Source: Sphingomonadales bacterium (lineage in GTDB: Bacteria > Pseudomonadota > Alphaproteobacteria > Sphingomonadales > Sphingomonadaceae). From it: DNA of 64,000 nucleotides. A program made the translations under genes and the position numbers. The notes under the pieces were generated by a model. The model was not told where the DNA came from. It worked only from the letters and a program-made list of their open reading frames with translations, and did not search any database. Shown here piece by piece: positions 16,105 through 24,186 of this stretch. Position 1 is the stretch's first letter. Each line of letters begins with the position of its first letter. The stretch covers positions 124,001 through 188,000 of the forward strand of contig JAIXWO010000026.1 of the NCBI GenBank assembly GCA_027491235.1, given 5' to 3'.

Positions 16105-18261
16105 TTGATCAAAGGCAGCATCTTAGAGGCGCGTGTTTCGCTCCAGGACTGGTTCTGGCGCGCGCTTTTCCGGTCGGCCGTGATCCCACTGCTGGTCATC
16201 GAGATAAGCTTCCTCACCGTTTTCTGGTTCAGCGGTCGGCTCAGCTACGACACCAATATCAGCACCGTGCAGGAAGTCTCCCACAGCTATCTTGAAGACA
16301 TCGCCACGCGGGAGGCGACGACCATTTCGGAAACACTGCGCGGTGTGACCAGCATGACGTCCATCTTTGCGTTGCAGACGCGCAGCGCCCTTCTGACGGA
16401 AGCCACGCCGACGGCGGAAGAGCGGTCGCGTTATGCCTTCGATAAAAATGGCGCCTTTCGCACCATAAGAGACAATGGGACGACGGCGTCCTTCTTCAGC
16501 GGTGTCATTCCGATTGATGATGCGGCGCTGGCAAAGGTTTGGCGGACACAACGGCTCGACCCATTGATGGCCGATATCAAGAACAGCAATCCGCTGGTGT
16601 CCCAAGTCTATTTCAACACGTTTGACAGCTACAACCGCATCTATCCCTATTTCGATACGTCGACTTATCCCGCGCGCATGAACATCCCGTCCTTCAATTT
16701 CTATTTTGAGGCGGATTCAGCGCACAATCCCAAACGCAAAGCAGTCTGGACCGACGCCTATATCGACCCCGCTGGGCAGGGCTGGATGGTCTCCTCCATC
16801 GCGCCGGTCTACATCGGTAACCGGCTTGAAGGCGTGGTCGGCATTGACGTGACGATCCGGTCTATCGTCGACCATCTTCTGGCAACAGATCTGCCTTGGA
16901 ACGCCTACGCCATGCTTATCGGACGCGATGGCACCATCATTGCTCTGCAACCGTCCGGAGAAAAGGACCTGGGCGTCCGCGAACTCACGGAGCACAGCTA
17001 TGCCAAGGCAATTGCGAAGAACACCTACAAGCCTGGCCAGTTCAACCTGTTGAGGCGGGAAGATACCCGGGCGCTTGGCAAGGCGGTGTTCGACAAGGGC
17101 CGCGGCTATATTCATTTCAATCTCGGCGGAACTGAGCGCATTGCCGCTTTTGCCCAAGTGGACGGCCCGGCCTGGCATCTCGTTGTCGTTGGCACCGAAG
17201 CAAACATCAACAAGACGGCCGATAATCTGAGCGCGCAATATACGCGGGCGACCGTCATCATGTTGGTGATCCTCGTGCTCTTCTACCTCGGTTATTTCGC
17301 GTTCCTCTATGTGCGGTCGCGCCGAATGAGCTATGTCGTCGCCCAGCCGCTTGAGCAGCTGTCCGGCGTGGTCGAAACCATGACGCGCGGAGGGAAGGAC
17401 CCAGAATTCAGCGGGTCCCAAGTCGAAGAGATTGACCGGTTCGGCATGCATCTGATGGACGTGCACAGGAAGCTGTCTGCGGCCGAAGCCCGCAGCCAGG
17501 CGCAGGAAAAACTCGTGGCAGCGGCGCTTGAAAAGGAACGTGAAGCCAACGAAACCCAACGCCGCTTCATGCGCGTCATGAGCCACGAGATCCGTACACC
17601 GCTTGCCGTCATTGATTCCAGCGCGCAAATCCTGGAACGCCGGGCGAGCAGTCTGGAACCGACAGGCGTTATTGAGCGCGCCCAGAAGATGCGCCGATCA
17701 ACCGGGCGAATTGCAGGCCTGCTGACGCGTCTTGTTCGTCTTCTCGACATTGATAGCGGTAAAGGCAAAGCGCCAATGGTGGCGGTTGACCTCGGCAAAC
17801 TGATTGTCGAAGTCTGCAATGAATTCCAAGCGACTGGCATTGACCGCGCCTTCAATGTTTTCGCGGAGCCCGATCTTGTCGTTCTCGCCGACACAGAACT
17901 CATGCGTCTCACGCTGATTGCGGTCCTTGAAAATGCCGACAAATATTCGCCGCCTGAAAAGCCAATTGATGTCCGTGTTGAACGCAAGCAGTTCAACGCG
18001 ATTATAACTGTGACAGACTATGGCAGTGGCATTGCGGAGGAAGATAAGCCGCATATCTTCGATCGATTTTATCGCGGGGCCAATGCAACCGGCACCACGG
18101 GGTCTGGCATCGGCCTGCATCTGGCCAGTGTCTTTGCGACCACCAACCGCGGCGAAATCCGTGTGGCAGATGGAGAAGATGGCGGCACCTGCGTATTCCT
18201 GCGTTTCCGCCTTGCCGGTGCGTCGCGCAAGTCCAAGCGTACAGAAGAGGTGACAGAATGA
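16105..18261 (+). CDS. Membrane sensor histidine kinase with dCACHE-type periplasmic domain
   Basis: A 718-residue kinase; the most upstream plausible start is the TTG at 16105, after GGGAAAG. Membrane segment 1 is about residues 25-45. A large periplasmic domain (about 50-370) has the double-CACHE pattern, including the helical N-part, FNFYFEADSAHNPKRKAVWTD, QGWMVSSIAPVY and GVVGIDVTI. Membrane segment 2 is about 376-400, then a HAMP-like linker and a coiled coil. The H-box VMSHEIRTPLAVI has His494; N-box VLENADKYS, G1 DYGSGI and G2 GSGIGLHLA follow. dCACHE domains bind small molecules such as amino or organic acids outside the cell. The stop overlaps the next gene, a double-REC protein. Confidence 0.92.
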   Translation: MIKGSILEARVSLQDWFWRALFRSAVIPLLVIEISFLTVFWFSGRLSYDTNISTVQEVSHSYLEDIATREATTISETLRGVTSMTSIFALQTRSALLTEATPTAEERSRYAFDKNGAFRTIRDNGTTASFFSGVIPIDDAALAKVWRTQRLDPLMADIKNSNPLVSQVYFNTFDSYNRIYPYFDTSTYPARMNIPSFNFYFEADSAHNPKRKAVWTDAYIDPAGQGWMVSSIAPVYIGNRLEGVVGIDVTIRSIVDHLLATDLPWNAYAMLIGRDGTIIALQPSGEKDLGVRELTEHSYAKAIAKNTYKPGQFNLLRREDTRALGKAVFDKGRGYIHFNLGGTERIAAFAQVDGPAWHLVVVGTEANINKTADNLSAQYTRATVIMLVILVLFYLGYFAFLYVRSRRMSYVVAQPLEQLSGVVETMTRGGKDPEFSGSQVEEIDRFGMHLMDVHRKLSAAEARSQAQEKLVAAALEKEREANETQRRFMRVMSHEIRTPLAVIDSSAQILERRASSLEPTGVIERAQKMRRSTGRIAGLLTRLVRLLDIDSGKGKAPMVAVDLGKLIVEVCNEFQATGIDRAFNVFAEPDLVVLADTELMRLTLIAVLENADKYSPPEKPIDVRVERKQFNAIITVTDYGSGIAEEDKPHIFDRFYRGANATGTTGSGIGLHLASVFATTNRGEIRVADGEDGGTCVFLRFRLAGASRKSKRTEEVTE

Positions 18262-19070
18262 CCGACGCCCGCATCCTCATCGTGGAGGACGAAGAAGCTC
18301 TCCGGCTCGATCTTGTCGATCTGCTGCAGGGCGAGGGATATGACGTGCTCGATCGCGGCGATGGCGGAGAGGCAATTGCGGCGATTGAGCTTTTCCGTCC
18401 GCGTCTTGTCGTGTGCGACGTCCAGCTGCCCAGCCTTGGCGGCATCGGCATCCTGAAGGCGGTGCGCAGCTCGCGCATCGCATCACCGATCATGATCATG
18501 ATGACAGCCTATGGCGACCACGAAACGATTGAAACGCTGCGCAGCCTTGGCGCAAAGGAATGCCTGATCAAACCAGTGTCGTTTGATGAATTGCTGGCCG
18601 CTGTTGAGCGCAATCTTTCAGGCGTCGAGGCCGACGTGACAGGGCAATTCGCAGTTGATGTCCCTCCTGCCCCCGCTGTGCCAGTGGCATCGCCCGTCGC
18701 CGATGCGCCTGCCATTTTGGTGGTCGAAGATGAAGCCGACCTGGCCGCGGAAATGGCAGAGCTGTTCGATAGCTTTGGCCATGTCGCGGCCTGTGCCGGT
18801 TCGGTGGATGCAGCCCTTGCCAAGCTGCGGGAATATCCGTCGCTAAAGGGTGCGTTGGTTGACTTGGGGCTGGGCACGGAAAGCGGACTGGATTTGATCC
18901 GTCGGGTCGCACAGGATCCGGAATTAGCCGCCCGTCATCTCAAGTTTCTGGTGCTCAGTGGGCGCACGCCGGATGCCGAAGAGATTTCCGCTCTGCCGAT
19001 CATGCCATCGGGCTGCCTGTCTAAGCCTGCACGTATCGCCGATATTGTGAGCTTCGCAAACGGGCTCTGA
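18258..19070 (+). CDS. Double receiver-domain protein (REC-REC) without output domain
   Basis: A 270-residue protein made of two REC domains joined by a Pro/Ala/Val linker (about 130-148). REC1 spans about 4-118: VEDEE acidic pair, phospho-Asp54 in VCDVQLPS, MMTAYG, and Lys105 in IKPVS. REC2 spans about 150-268: VVEDEAD, ALVDLGLGTESG carrying the phospho-Asp, VLSG, and SKPA. No DNA-binding, enzymatic or HPt domain is present, so it probably passes phosphoryl groups or acts by protein contact. The ATG overlaps the kinase stop by 4 bp. With the opposite operon (soluble kinase and REC-MarR regulator) it could form a branched phosphorelay; this is inference. Confidence 0.88.
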   Translation: MTDARILIVEDEEALRLDLVDLLQGEGYDVLDRGDGGEAIAAIELFRPRLVVCDVQLPSLGGIGILKAVRSSRIASPIMIMMTAYGDHETIETLRSLGAKECLIKPVSFDELLAAVERNLSGVEADVTGQFAVDVPPAPAVPVASPVADAPAILVVEDEADLAAEMAELFDSFGHVAACAGSVDAALAKLREYPSLKGALVDLGLGTESGLDLIRRVAQDPELAARHLKFLVLSGRTPDAEEISALPIMPSGCLSKPARIADIVSFANGL

Positions 19071-19602
19071 TGGACCTCGCTTCAGCGCGCGGGAGCTATG
19101 ACAACCTCGTCGAGCCGGATGGTGAGGCGCGGGCTTTCTGGGCTCGCCTGAAAGCCGTGCAGTATCTGCACCGCGGCCGTTTGAACGGAGCCAAAGCGAT
19201 CCTCGATGATGAGATTGGCGGTCCATGCCGAGCAGCTGATAATCGCGGCAAGGTGAACAACATCGAGCACCGTCGCGCGTTCAGCTATTCTGAAAAGACC
19301 GATGGATTTGCGCGTCATCTCTGAACCCTTCGGGCGAGCCCAAAAAAAGGACGCAGGTGGAACGGGTCCACCTGCGTCATGACTGTCATTATGCGTAGTG
19401 ACAAGTTTGTGCGACCCGAGCGTGGAAAACCACGTTCAGAAGATCATCTTCTGTCATCGGCGCTATGCGCTCAATCGGAAGCGATACCAATTTGGCGTCG
19501 TTGCGATAGGAAAGGGTCGATTAACCCTGAAAACGGGGATGTTTTCGCACCTTGGTCAAAATCATGTCCTGTCATTCTGGCATCGAAACTTGGGTGCCGC
19601 CC
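19071..19602. other. Region without a convincing gene; structured, terminator inside
   Basis: Between the double-REC gene and dinB there are short open stretches on both strands (84 codons from an ATG at 19070 on +; 78 codons at 19318-19082 on -). None has a recognisable domain, and the two overlap each other. The right half contains two adjacent hairpins (CGTGG-N4-CCACG at 19421-19434; CAGAAGAT-C-ATCTTCTG at 19437-19453) and a strong leftward terminator (19341-19378). This would suit a small leftward RNA or the 3' tail of the dinB transcript. I cannot decide between these. Confidence 0.35.
19341..19378 (-). terminator. Strong rho-independent terminator, leftward
   Basis: A perfect 12-bp stem (GACGCAGGTGGA at 19350-19361 with TCCACCTGCGTC at 19367-19378) has a 5-nt loop. 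Read on the minus strand it is followed by a run of seven T. It would end transcripts from dinB, whose stop lies 224 bp upstream, or from a small RNA in between. Confidence 0.85.
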
Positions 19603-20694
19603 CTAAAGTTCTGCACCGAACAGTCCAGCCTGAGAGGCTGGGGCGTCCGGTCGCGAGTCGGAAAAGCCCGAAAGAGTGATCCCCAGCAACCGCACGCCCT
19701 GCGGCAGCGGCATCAGTCCGTTCAGCAGGAGGGCCACAATGTCGCGGATGGTCTCAGCATCGCTGACCGGGCGGGAAACGGTGCGGCTGCGGGTAACGGT
19801 GCGAAAATCGGCATAGCGGAGTTTGAGTGTGACCGTTTTTCCGGCAAGATCGCGACGGCTGCAGTGGCGCGAGACGGTTTCGATAAGCCCATGTAGTTCG
19901 GCCATGCACGCTTCATAGGTCGTCAGGTCGCTTCTGAAGGTTGTTTCGCTGCCAATGGATTTGCGTTCCTGATTGGGATTGACCGGTCGGTTATCGATGC
20001 CGCGCGCCGCCCAATAGTAGTAATGGCCTGCTTTACCGAACTTGAGTTGCAGGAAATCAAGGCTCCGGCTGCGCAAATCTTCTCCGGTGATGATGCCATA
20101 GCCTTCCATTTTCGCCGCTGTGGCAGGGCCGACCCCATGGAATTTGCGCACCGGCAGCGCGGCCACAAAGTCCGCGCCCTGTGCTGGTTTGATGACATAG
20201 AGCCCATCGGGCTTGTCCATGTCTGAGGCGATTTTGGCGAGGAACTTGTTGTAAGACACGCCGGCCGATGCCGTGAGGGACGTCTTCGCTTTGATCTGGG
20301 CGCGGATCGCCTCTGCAATGCGTGTGGCGGATGGCTCTCCCTTCAGGTTTTCGGTGACGTCCAGATAGGCTTCATCAAGGCTCAATGGCTGGACGAGGGG
20401 CGTCCAGGACAAGAAAATGTCGCGGATCTGGCCAGACACGTGCCGATAGACGTCAAAGCGAGGGGGCACGAAGATCAGGTCCGGGCAGAGCCGCCGTGCG
20501 CGCGCTGAGGGCATGGCAGAGCGGACGCCGAAGGTGCGGGCTTCATAACTGGCCGCCGCAACGACCCCCCGGGCGCCACCGCCCCCGACCGCAACAGGCT
20601 TTCCGCGAAGTTCTGGCGCATCACGCTGCTCGACGGACGCAAAAAAGGCGTCCATGTCGATATGGATCACCTTTCGGATGTGCGCCTCTTCCAT
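19603..20694 (-). CDS. dinB: DNA polymerase IV (Y-family translesion polymerase)
   Basis: A 363-residue Y-family polymerase. The metal-binding carboxylates are in HIDMDAFFASVE (Asp13, Asp15 region) and SLDEAYLDV (Asp107, Glu108). YEARTFGVRSAMPS is the fingers motif. The little-finger domain follows, and the C-terminus has the sliding-clamp-binding peptide QAGLFG. Length is normal for DinB. It copies past damaged bases with low fidelity, usually as part of the SOS response; I did not find a clear LexA box in the short upstream spacer. Confidence 0.95.
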   Translation of the reverse strand: MEEAHIRKVIHIDMDAFFASVEQRDAPELRGKPVAVGGGGARGVVAAASYEARTFGVRSAMPSARARRLCPDLIFVPPRFDVYRHVSGQIRDIFLSWTPLVQPLSLDEAYLDVTENLKGEPSATRIAEAIRAQIKAKTSLTASAGVSYNKFLAKIASDMDKPDGLYVIKPAQGADFVAALPVRKFHGVGPATAAKMEGYGIITGEDLRSRSLDFLQLKFGKAGHYYYWAARGIDNRPVNPNQERKSIGSETTFRSDLTTYEACMAELHGLIETVSRHCSRRDLAGKTVTLKLRYADFRTVTRSRTVSRPVSDAETIRDIVALLLNGLMPLPQGVRLLGITLSGFSDSRPDAPASQAGLFGAEL

Positions 20695-20775
20695 TCTTGC
20701 CGCCGGTTCAATCGTTCCTTTTATGTTCCCTATCGCGATTGCAATGGGCCGTCAAAGGGATAGGCGGAAACGGAG

Positions 20776-21099
20776 TTAGGCGTTGGTGTCGGCTGCCGGG
20801 TTTGCACGGACGATATGGTCAAGCACGGCGGAGTGGAGTGCCGGGCGGAACGCCATGCCGGCCTCGCCGTCTTTTGCCCAGACCATCTCTGCGTCGAAAG
20901 AATTGTAGTTGCCAAAGGATAAGAGGAGATATCCGCAGCGGGGGGCGGCGGCTGTATAACGCACGCGGCAGCCCGCCGACGTGATATCGATCACTTCAGC
21001 GTCCATTTTGAGGCCGTTGGTCCAGCGCAGCTTGCACGGCATCGATACCGGCCAACGCGGTTCCCTGCGCTCTTCAGTAATCGGACAAGTCGTAGACAT
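20776..21099 (-). CDS. PilZ domain protein, putative c-di-GMP receptor
   Basis: A 107-residue single-domain protein. The ATG at 21099 is preferred over a GTG 12 bp upstream because GTGGGGG lies in front of it. Both PilZ ligand motifs are present: RxxxR-type RREPR (residues 11-15) and D/N-x-S-x-x-G in DITSAG (residues 38-43). PilZ proteins bind cyclic di-GMP and control motility, polysaccharide or other processes through protein partners. No neighbour points to a specific partner. Confidence 0.85.
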   Translation of the reverse strand: MSTTCPITEERREPRWPVSMPCKLRWTNGLKMDAEVIDITSAGCRVRYTAAAPRCGYLLLSFGNYNSFDAEMVWAKDGEAGMAFRPALHSAVLDHIVRANPAADTNA

Positions 21100-21366
21100 T
21101 CGAACCCCCACTGTTCGCAGAACCCTTTAGAACCAATTTGGATTAAGAAAGCGTGATTATGGAGGTTTTAATTGTGCGTGCCGGCCAAAAAAGATCGCTG
21201 CGTGCGCCCATATGGCGGGCGGGTGAGACTCCGCTTGCCGTTGGCGGCGCTGCCGACTATAGGATCATCGTCTTCTCGACATCGTTATAAATGTTGAGGT
21301 CGAAACCAACCGGTTCCGGCGCCGAGACCGCATTGTTTTTTACACGACCAAATTGACGGAGACCTG

Positions 21367-21894
21367 ATGGCGGATATCGCCGCACTGACAGCACTCATAG
21401 AACCTCTGGCGGAAGCCCAGGGGTTGCGGCTGGTGCGCGTCAAGATGTTCGGCGGCACGACCGACCCCACGCTGCAGGTGATGGCCGAACGGCCCGACAC
21501 GCGTCAGCTGGTCATCGAGGACTGCGCCGCTCTGTCACGTGCCATATCCGACTTATTCGATGAGCTTGATCCCATTGAGGAGGCTTATCGGCTGGAAGTC
21601 AGCTCGCCGGGCATTGACCGTCCGCTCACCCGGTTGGAAGATTATGCCGATTGGAAGGGCTTTGATGCCCGCGTGCGGATTCCAGACGGTTTTGAAGGCC
21701 GCAAGCAGGTCGAAGGCCGTCTTTGCGAGCTGGAAAATGATGTGATTGTCATCATCACGTCGAAAACGCGCGAAACAGTGCGCATACCCTATTCCGTGAT
21801 CGGTACCGGCAAATTGTTGCTGACCGATGCGCTCATCAAAGCCACCGCGCCGCTCTCTTCCGAGGGTGCGGACGTCATTTCTGTGGAAAGGTAA
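21367..21894 (+). CDS. rimP: Ribosome maturation factor RimP
   Basis: A 175-residue protein needed for 30S subunit maturation. The N-terminal alpha/beta domain (LIEPLAEAQGLRLVRV, VIEDCAALSRAISDLFDE) contains YRLEVSSPGIDRPL, the most conserved RimP motif (about residues 76-89). The C-terminal SH3-like barrel follows. It is the first gene of the rimP-nusA-ylxR-infB-rbfA-truB order conserved in many bacteria; nusA starts 5 bp after its stop. The 255 bp upstream hold the operon promoter and leader. A 43-codon open stretch at 21160-21291 there is not recognised. Confidence 0.95.
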   Translation: MADIAALTALIEPLAEAQGLRLVRVKMFGGTTDPTLQVMAERPDTRQLVIEDCAALSRAISDLFDELDPIEEAYRLEVSSPGIDRPLTRLEDYADWKGFDARVRIPDGFEGRKQVEGRLCELENDVIVIITSKTRETVRIPYSVIGTGKLLLTDALIKATAPLSSEGADVISVER

Positions 21895-21899
21895 GACCC

Positions 21900-23495
21900 A
21901 TGTCCAACGCCGTCTCTGCCAATAAGGCTGAGCTTCTTGCTATTGCCGACGCGGTTGCTCGCGAAAAGCTGATCGACAAGGCGATCGTGCTTGAGGCGAT
22001 GGAAGACGCCATCCAGCGTGCCGCCCGCGCACGTTATGGTGCTGAAAATGACATCCGCGCGAAGATCGATTCGACGTCGGGCGACATGCGTTTGTGGCGC
22101 GTCGTTGAAGTCGTCGAAGAAGTGGATGACTATTTCAAGCAGGTCAGCCTGAAGGACGGCCAGAAGCTCCAGCCGGGCGCCGCGCTGGGCGACTTCATTG
22201 TCGACCCGCTGCCTCCGATCGAGTTCGGCCGTATTGCGGCTCAGGCCGCCAAGCAGGTGATCTTCCAGAAGGTCCGCGATGCTGAGCGTGAACGTCAGTT
22301 TGAAGAGTTTAAGGACCGCGCGGGTGAGATCATCACCGGCGTCGTCAAGCGTGTCGAGTTCGGCCATGTCGTGGTTGATCTTGGCCGTGCCGAAGGCGTT
22401 ATCCGCCGCGATCAGCAGATCCCGCGCGAAGTGCTCCGCATCAATGACCGCGTCCGCGCGCTCATCTTCAACGTCCGTCGTGAAAACCGTGGACCTCAGA
22501 TTTTCCTGAGCCGCGCGCACCCAGATTTCATGCGCAAGCTGTTCGCGCAGGAAGTGCCGGAAATTTACGACGGCGTGATCGAGATCAAGGCCTGCGCCCG
22601 TGATCCAGGAAGCCGCGCCAAGATTGGCGTCATCAGCCACGACGGTTCCATCGATCCGGTCGGCGCCTGCGTCGGCATGAAGGGCAGCCGCGTTCAGGCG
22701 GTTGTGCAGGAACTTCAGGGCGAAAAGATCGACATCATTCCTTGGTCGACCGACATGGCGACCTTTGTTGTGAACGCGCTCCAGCCCGCCACCGTCAGCC
22801 GCGTGCTGATCGATGAGGAAGAAGAGCGCATCGAAGTCGTCGTGCCTGACGATCAGCTCTCCCTCGCCATCGGCCGTCGCGGCCAGAATGTGCGTCTTGC
22901 CTCGATCCTGACCGCCTCGGCCATCGACATCATGACCGAGACGGATTCGAGCGAGAAGCGTCAGCGCGAATTCATCGAGAAGTCGGAAATGTTCCAGCAG
23001 GAACTCGACGTTGATGAAACGCTCGCCCAGCTGCTTGTCGCCGAAGGCTTCAGCACGATGGAAGAAATCGCTTACGTCCAGCCGGATGAAATCGCCTCCA
23101 TCGAAGGTCTGGACGATGAAATCGCGTCCGAACTTCAGGAGCGTGCGCAGGAATCGCTGGATCGCCGCGAAGTCGCCAACCGTGAGGCGCGTCAGGCTCT
23201 GGGCGTTGAAGACGCTCTGGCCGAGCTGCCGCATCTGACCGAAGCGATGCTCGTCACGCTCGGTAAGGCCGGCATCAAGACGCTCGACGATCTGGCTGAT
23301 CTTGCCACCGACGAACTGGTCGAGCGCAAGCGTCGCGATGAAGGTCGTCGTAACCGCACCAACACCACTGAAGCCCGCGGCGGCGTGCTTTCAGATTATG
23401 CCCTGTCGGAAGAGCAAGGCAACGAGATCATCATGGCAGCCCGTGCACACTGGTTCGCCGACGAGGAGACCGCCGATGCGGGAACCTCAGCATGA
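21900..23495 (+). CDS. nusA: Transcription termination/antitermination protein NusA
   Basis: A 531-residue RNA polymerase-binding factor that controls pausing, termination and rRNA antitermination. Domains: N-terminal polymerase-binding domain (1-130), S1 (about 138-200, beginning GEIITGVVKRVEFGHV), KH1 (GACVGMKGSRVQAVVQEL), and KH2 (LAIGRRGQNVRLAS). A C-terminal part has two acidic HhH-like repeats. The C-terminus extends to residue 531, as in other alphaproteobacteria. The last 20 bp overlap the next gene. Confidence 0.97.
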   Translation: MSNAVSANKAELLAIADAVAREKLIDKAIVLEAMEDAIQRAARARYGAENDIRAKIDSTSGDMRLWRVVEVVEEVDDYFKQVSLKDGQKLQPGAALGDFIVDPLPPIEFGRIAAQAAKQVIFQKVRDAERERQFEEFKDRAGEIITGVVKRVEFGHVVVDLGRAEGVIRRDQQIPREVLRINDRVRALIFNVRRENRGPQIFLSRAHPDFMRKLFAQEVPEIYDGVIEIKACARDPGSRAKIGVISHDGSIDPVGACVGMKGSRVQAVVQELQGEKIDIIPWSTDMATFVVNALQPATVSRVLIDEEEERIEVVVPDDQLSLAIGRRGQNVRLASILTASAIDIMTETDSSEKRQREFIEKSEMFQQELDVDETLAQLLVAEGFSTMEEIAYVQPDEIASIEGLDDEIASELQERAQESLDRREVANREARQALGVEDALAELPHLTEAMLVTLGKAGIKTLDDLADLATDELVERKRRDEGRRNRTNTTEARGGVLSDYALSEEQGNEIIMAARAHWFADEETADAGTSA

Positions 23496-24186
23496 ACCAG
23501 AACGTCGTTGCATAATTACAGGTGAACGGGGTCCGAAGTCGGGCCTCATTCGCCTCGCGGTCGGGCCTGACAATGTTGTCGCGCCCGACGTCCGCGCGCG
23601 CGCTCCGGGCCGGGGCGCGTGGATTGGTGTTGACCGTCCCACGCTCGAAGAGGCGATCGCCAAGGGCAAGCTGAAAGGCGCCCTTGCGCGTGCTTTTAAA
23701 TCGGGCGGTGTGACGGCGCCTGATGATCTGCCGGACCTTATCGAAGCGGCCTTGGCGCGCACTGCGCTGGACCGGCTGGGACTGGAATCTCGGGCGGGTA
23801 TGCTGTTGACCGGGTCGGACCGGATTGCGGAAGCGGCGCGGGCCGGCAAGGTCCGGCTCCTCATCCATGCAGAAGATGCGGGAACCGATGGCAACCGAAA
23901 GCTGGATCAAGCTTGGCGGGTCGGCTCCGACAGCGAGGGCAGTGGCCAAGCGGGACTGGTAATTACGGCCGGACGCGCTATGTTAAGTCAAGCCTTGGGC
24001 CGCGAAAACGTTGTCCATATTGCCGTAACAGACAAGCTGGCAGCCGGTCGTGTCGGGCAAGCGGTAGACCGCTGGCACCATTTTATAGGACGCCAAACTC
24101 TCGATGGCCTTGCGCAAAATGCGCCTGAGGTCCACGGGGGCGCGGCGCATGTTGATTTGATTGAAGGACGCGAGAAAAGCGAATGA
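23476..24186 (+). CDS. ylxR: YlxR (DUF448) and L7Ae-like fusion, RNA-binding protein
   Basis: A 236-residue protein. The ATG at 23476, inside the nusA 3' end, is preceded by GAGGAG and gives the normal YlxR start (RRCIITGERGPKSGLIRL). Residues 8-85 are the DUF448/YlxR domain; residues about 105-190 resemble an L7Ae/YlxQ-type fold (RAGMLLTGSDRIAEAARAGKVRLLIHAEDA). In Firmicutes ylxR and ylxQ are separate genes between nusA and infB; here they are joined. Both parts are thought to bind RNA (YlxR has been linked to RNase P). The function of the fusion is not established. Its stop overlaps infB by 4 bp. Confidence 0.88.
   Translation: MREPQHEPERRCIITGERGPKSGLIRLAVGPDNVVAPDVRARAPGRGAWIGVDRPTLEEAIAKGKLKGALARAFKSGGVTAPDDLPDLIEAALARTALDRLGLESRAGMLLTGSDRIAEAARAGKVRLLIHAEDAGTDGNRKLDQAWRVGSDSEGSGQAGLVITAGRAMLSQALGRENVVHIAVTDKLAAGRVGQAVDRWHHFIGRQTLDGLAQNAPEVHGGAAHVDLIEGREKSE

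Noticed and set aside
19070-19324. 84-codon + frame (and an overlapping 78-codon - frame) after the double-REC gene
   Set aside because: No domain, no ribosome site, and the two strands compete. Recorded as an undecided region and not as a gene.
21160-21291. 43-codon open stretch in the rimP leader
   Set aside because: It starts with an ATG but has no known motif. More likely leader sequence than a gene.
21789-23234. A 481-codon open frame opposite nusA
   Set aside because: It is a shadow of nusA; no recognisable domain and no ribosome site.
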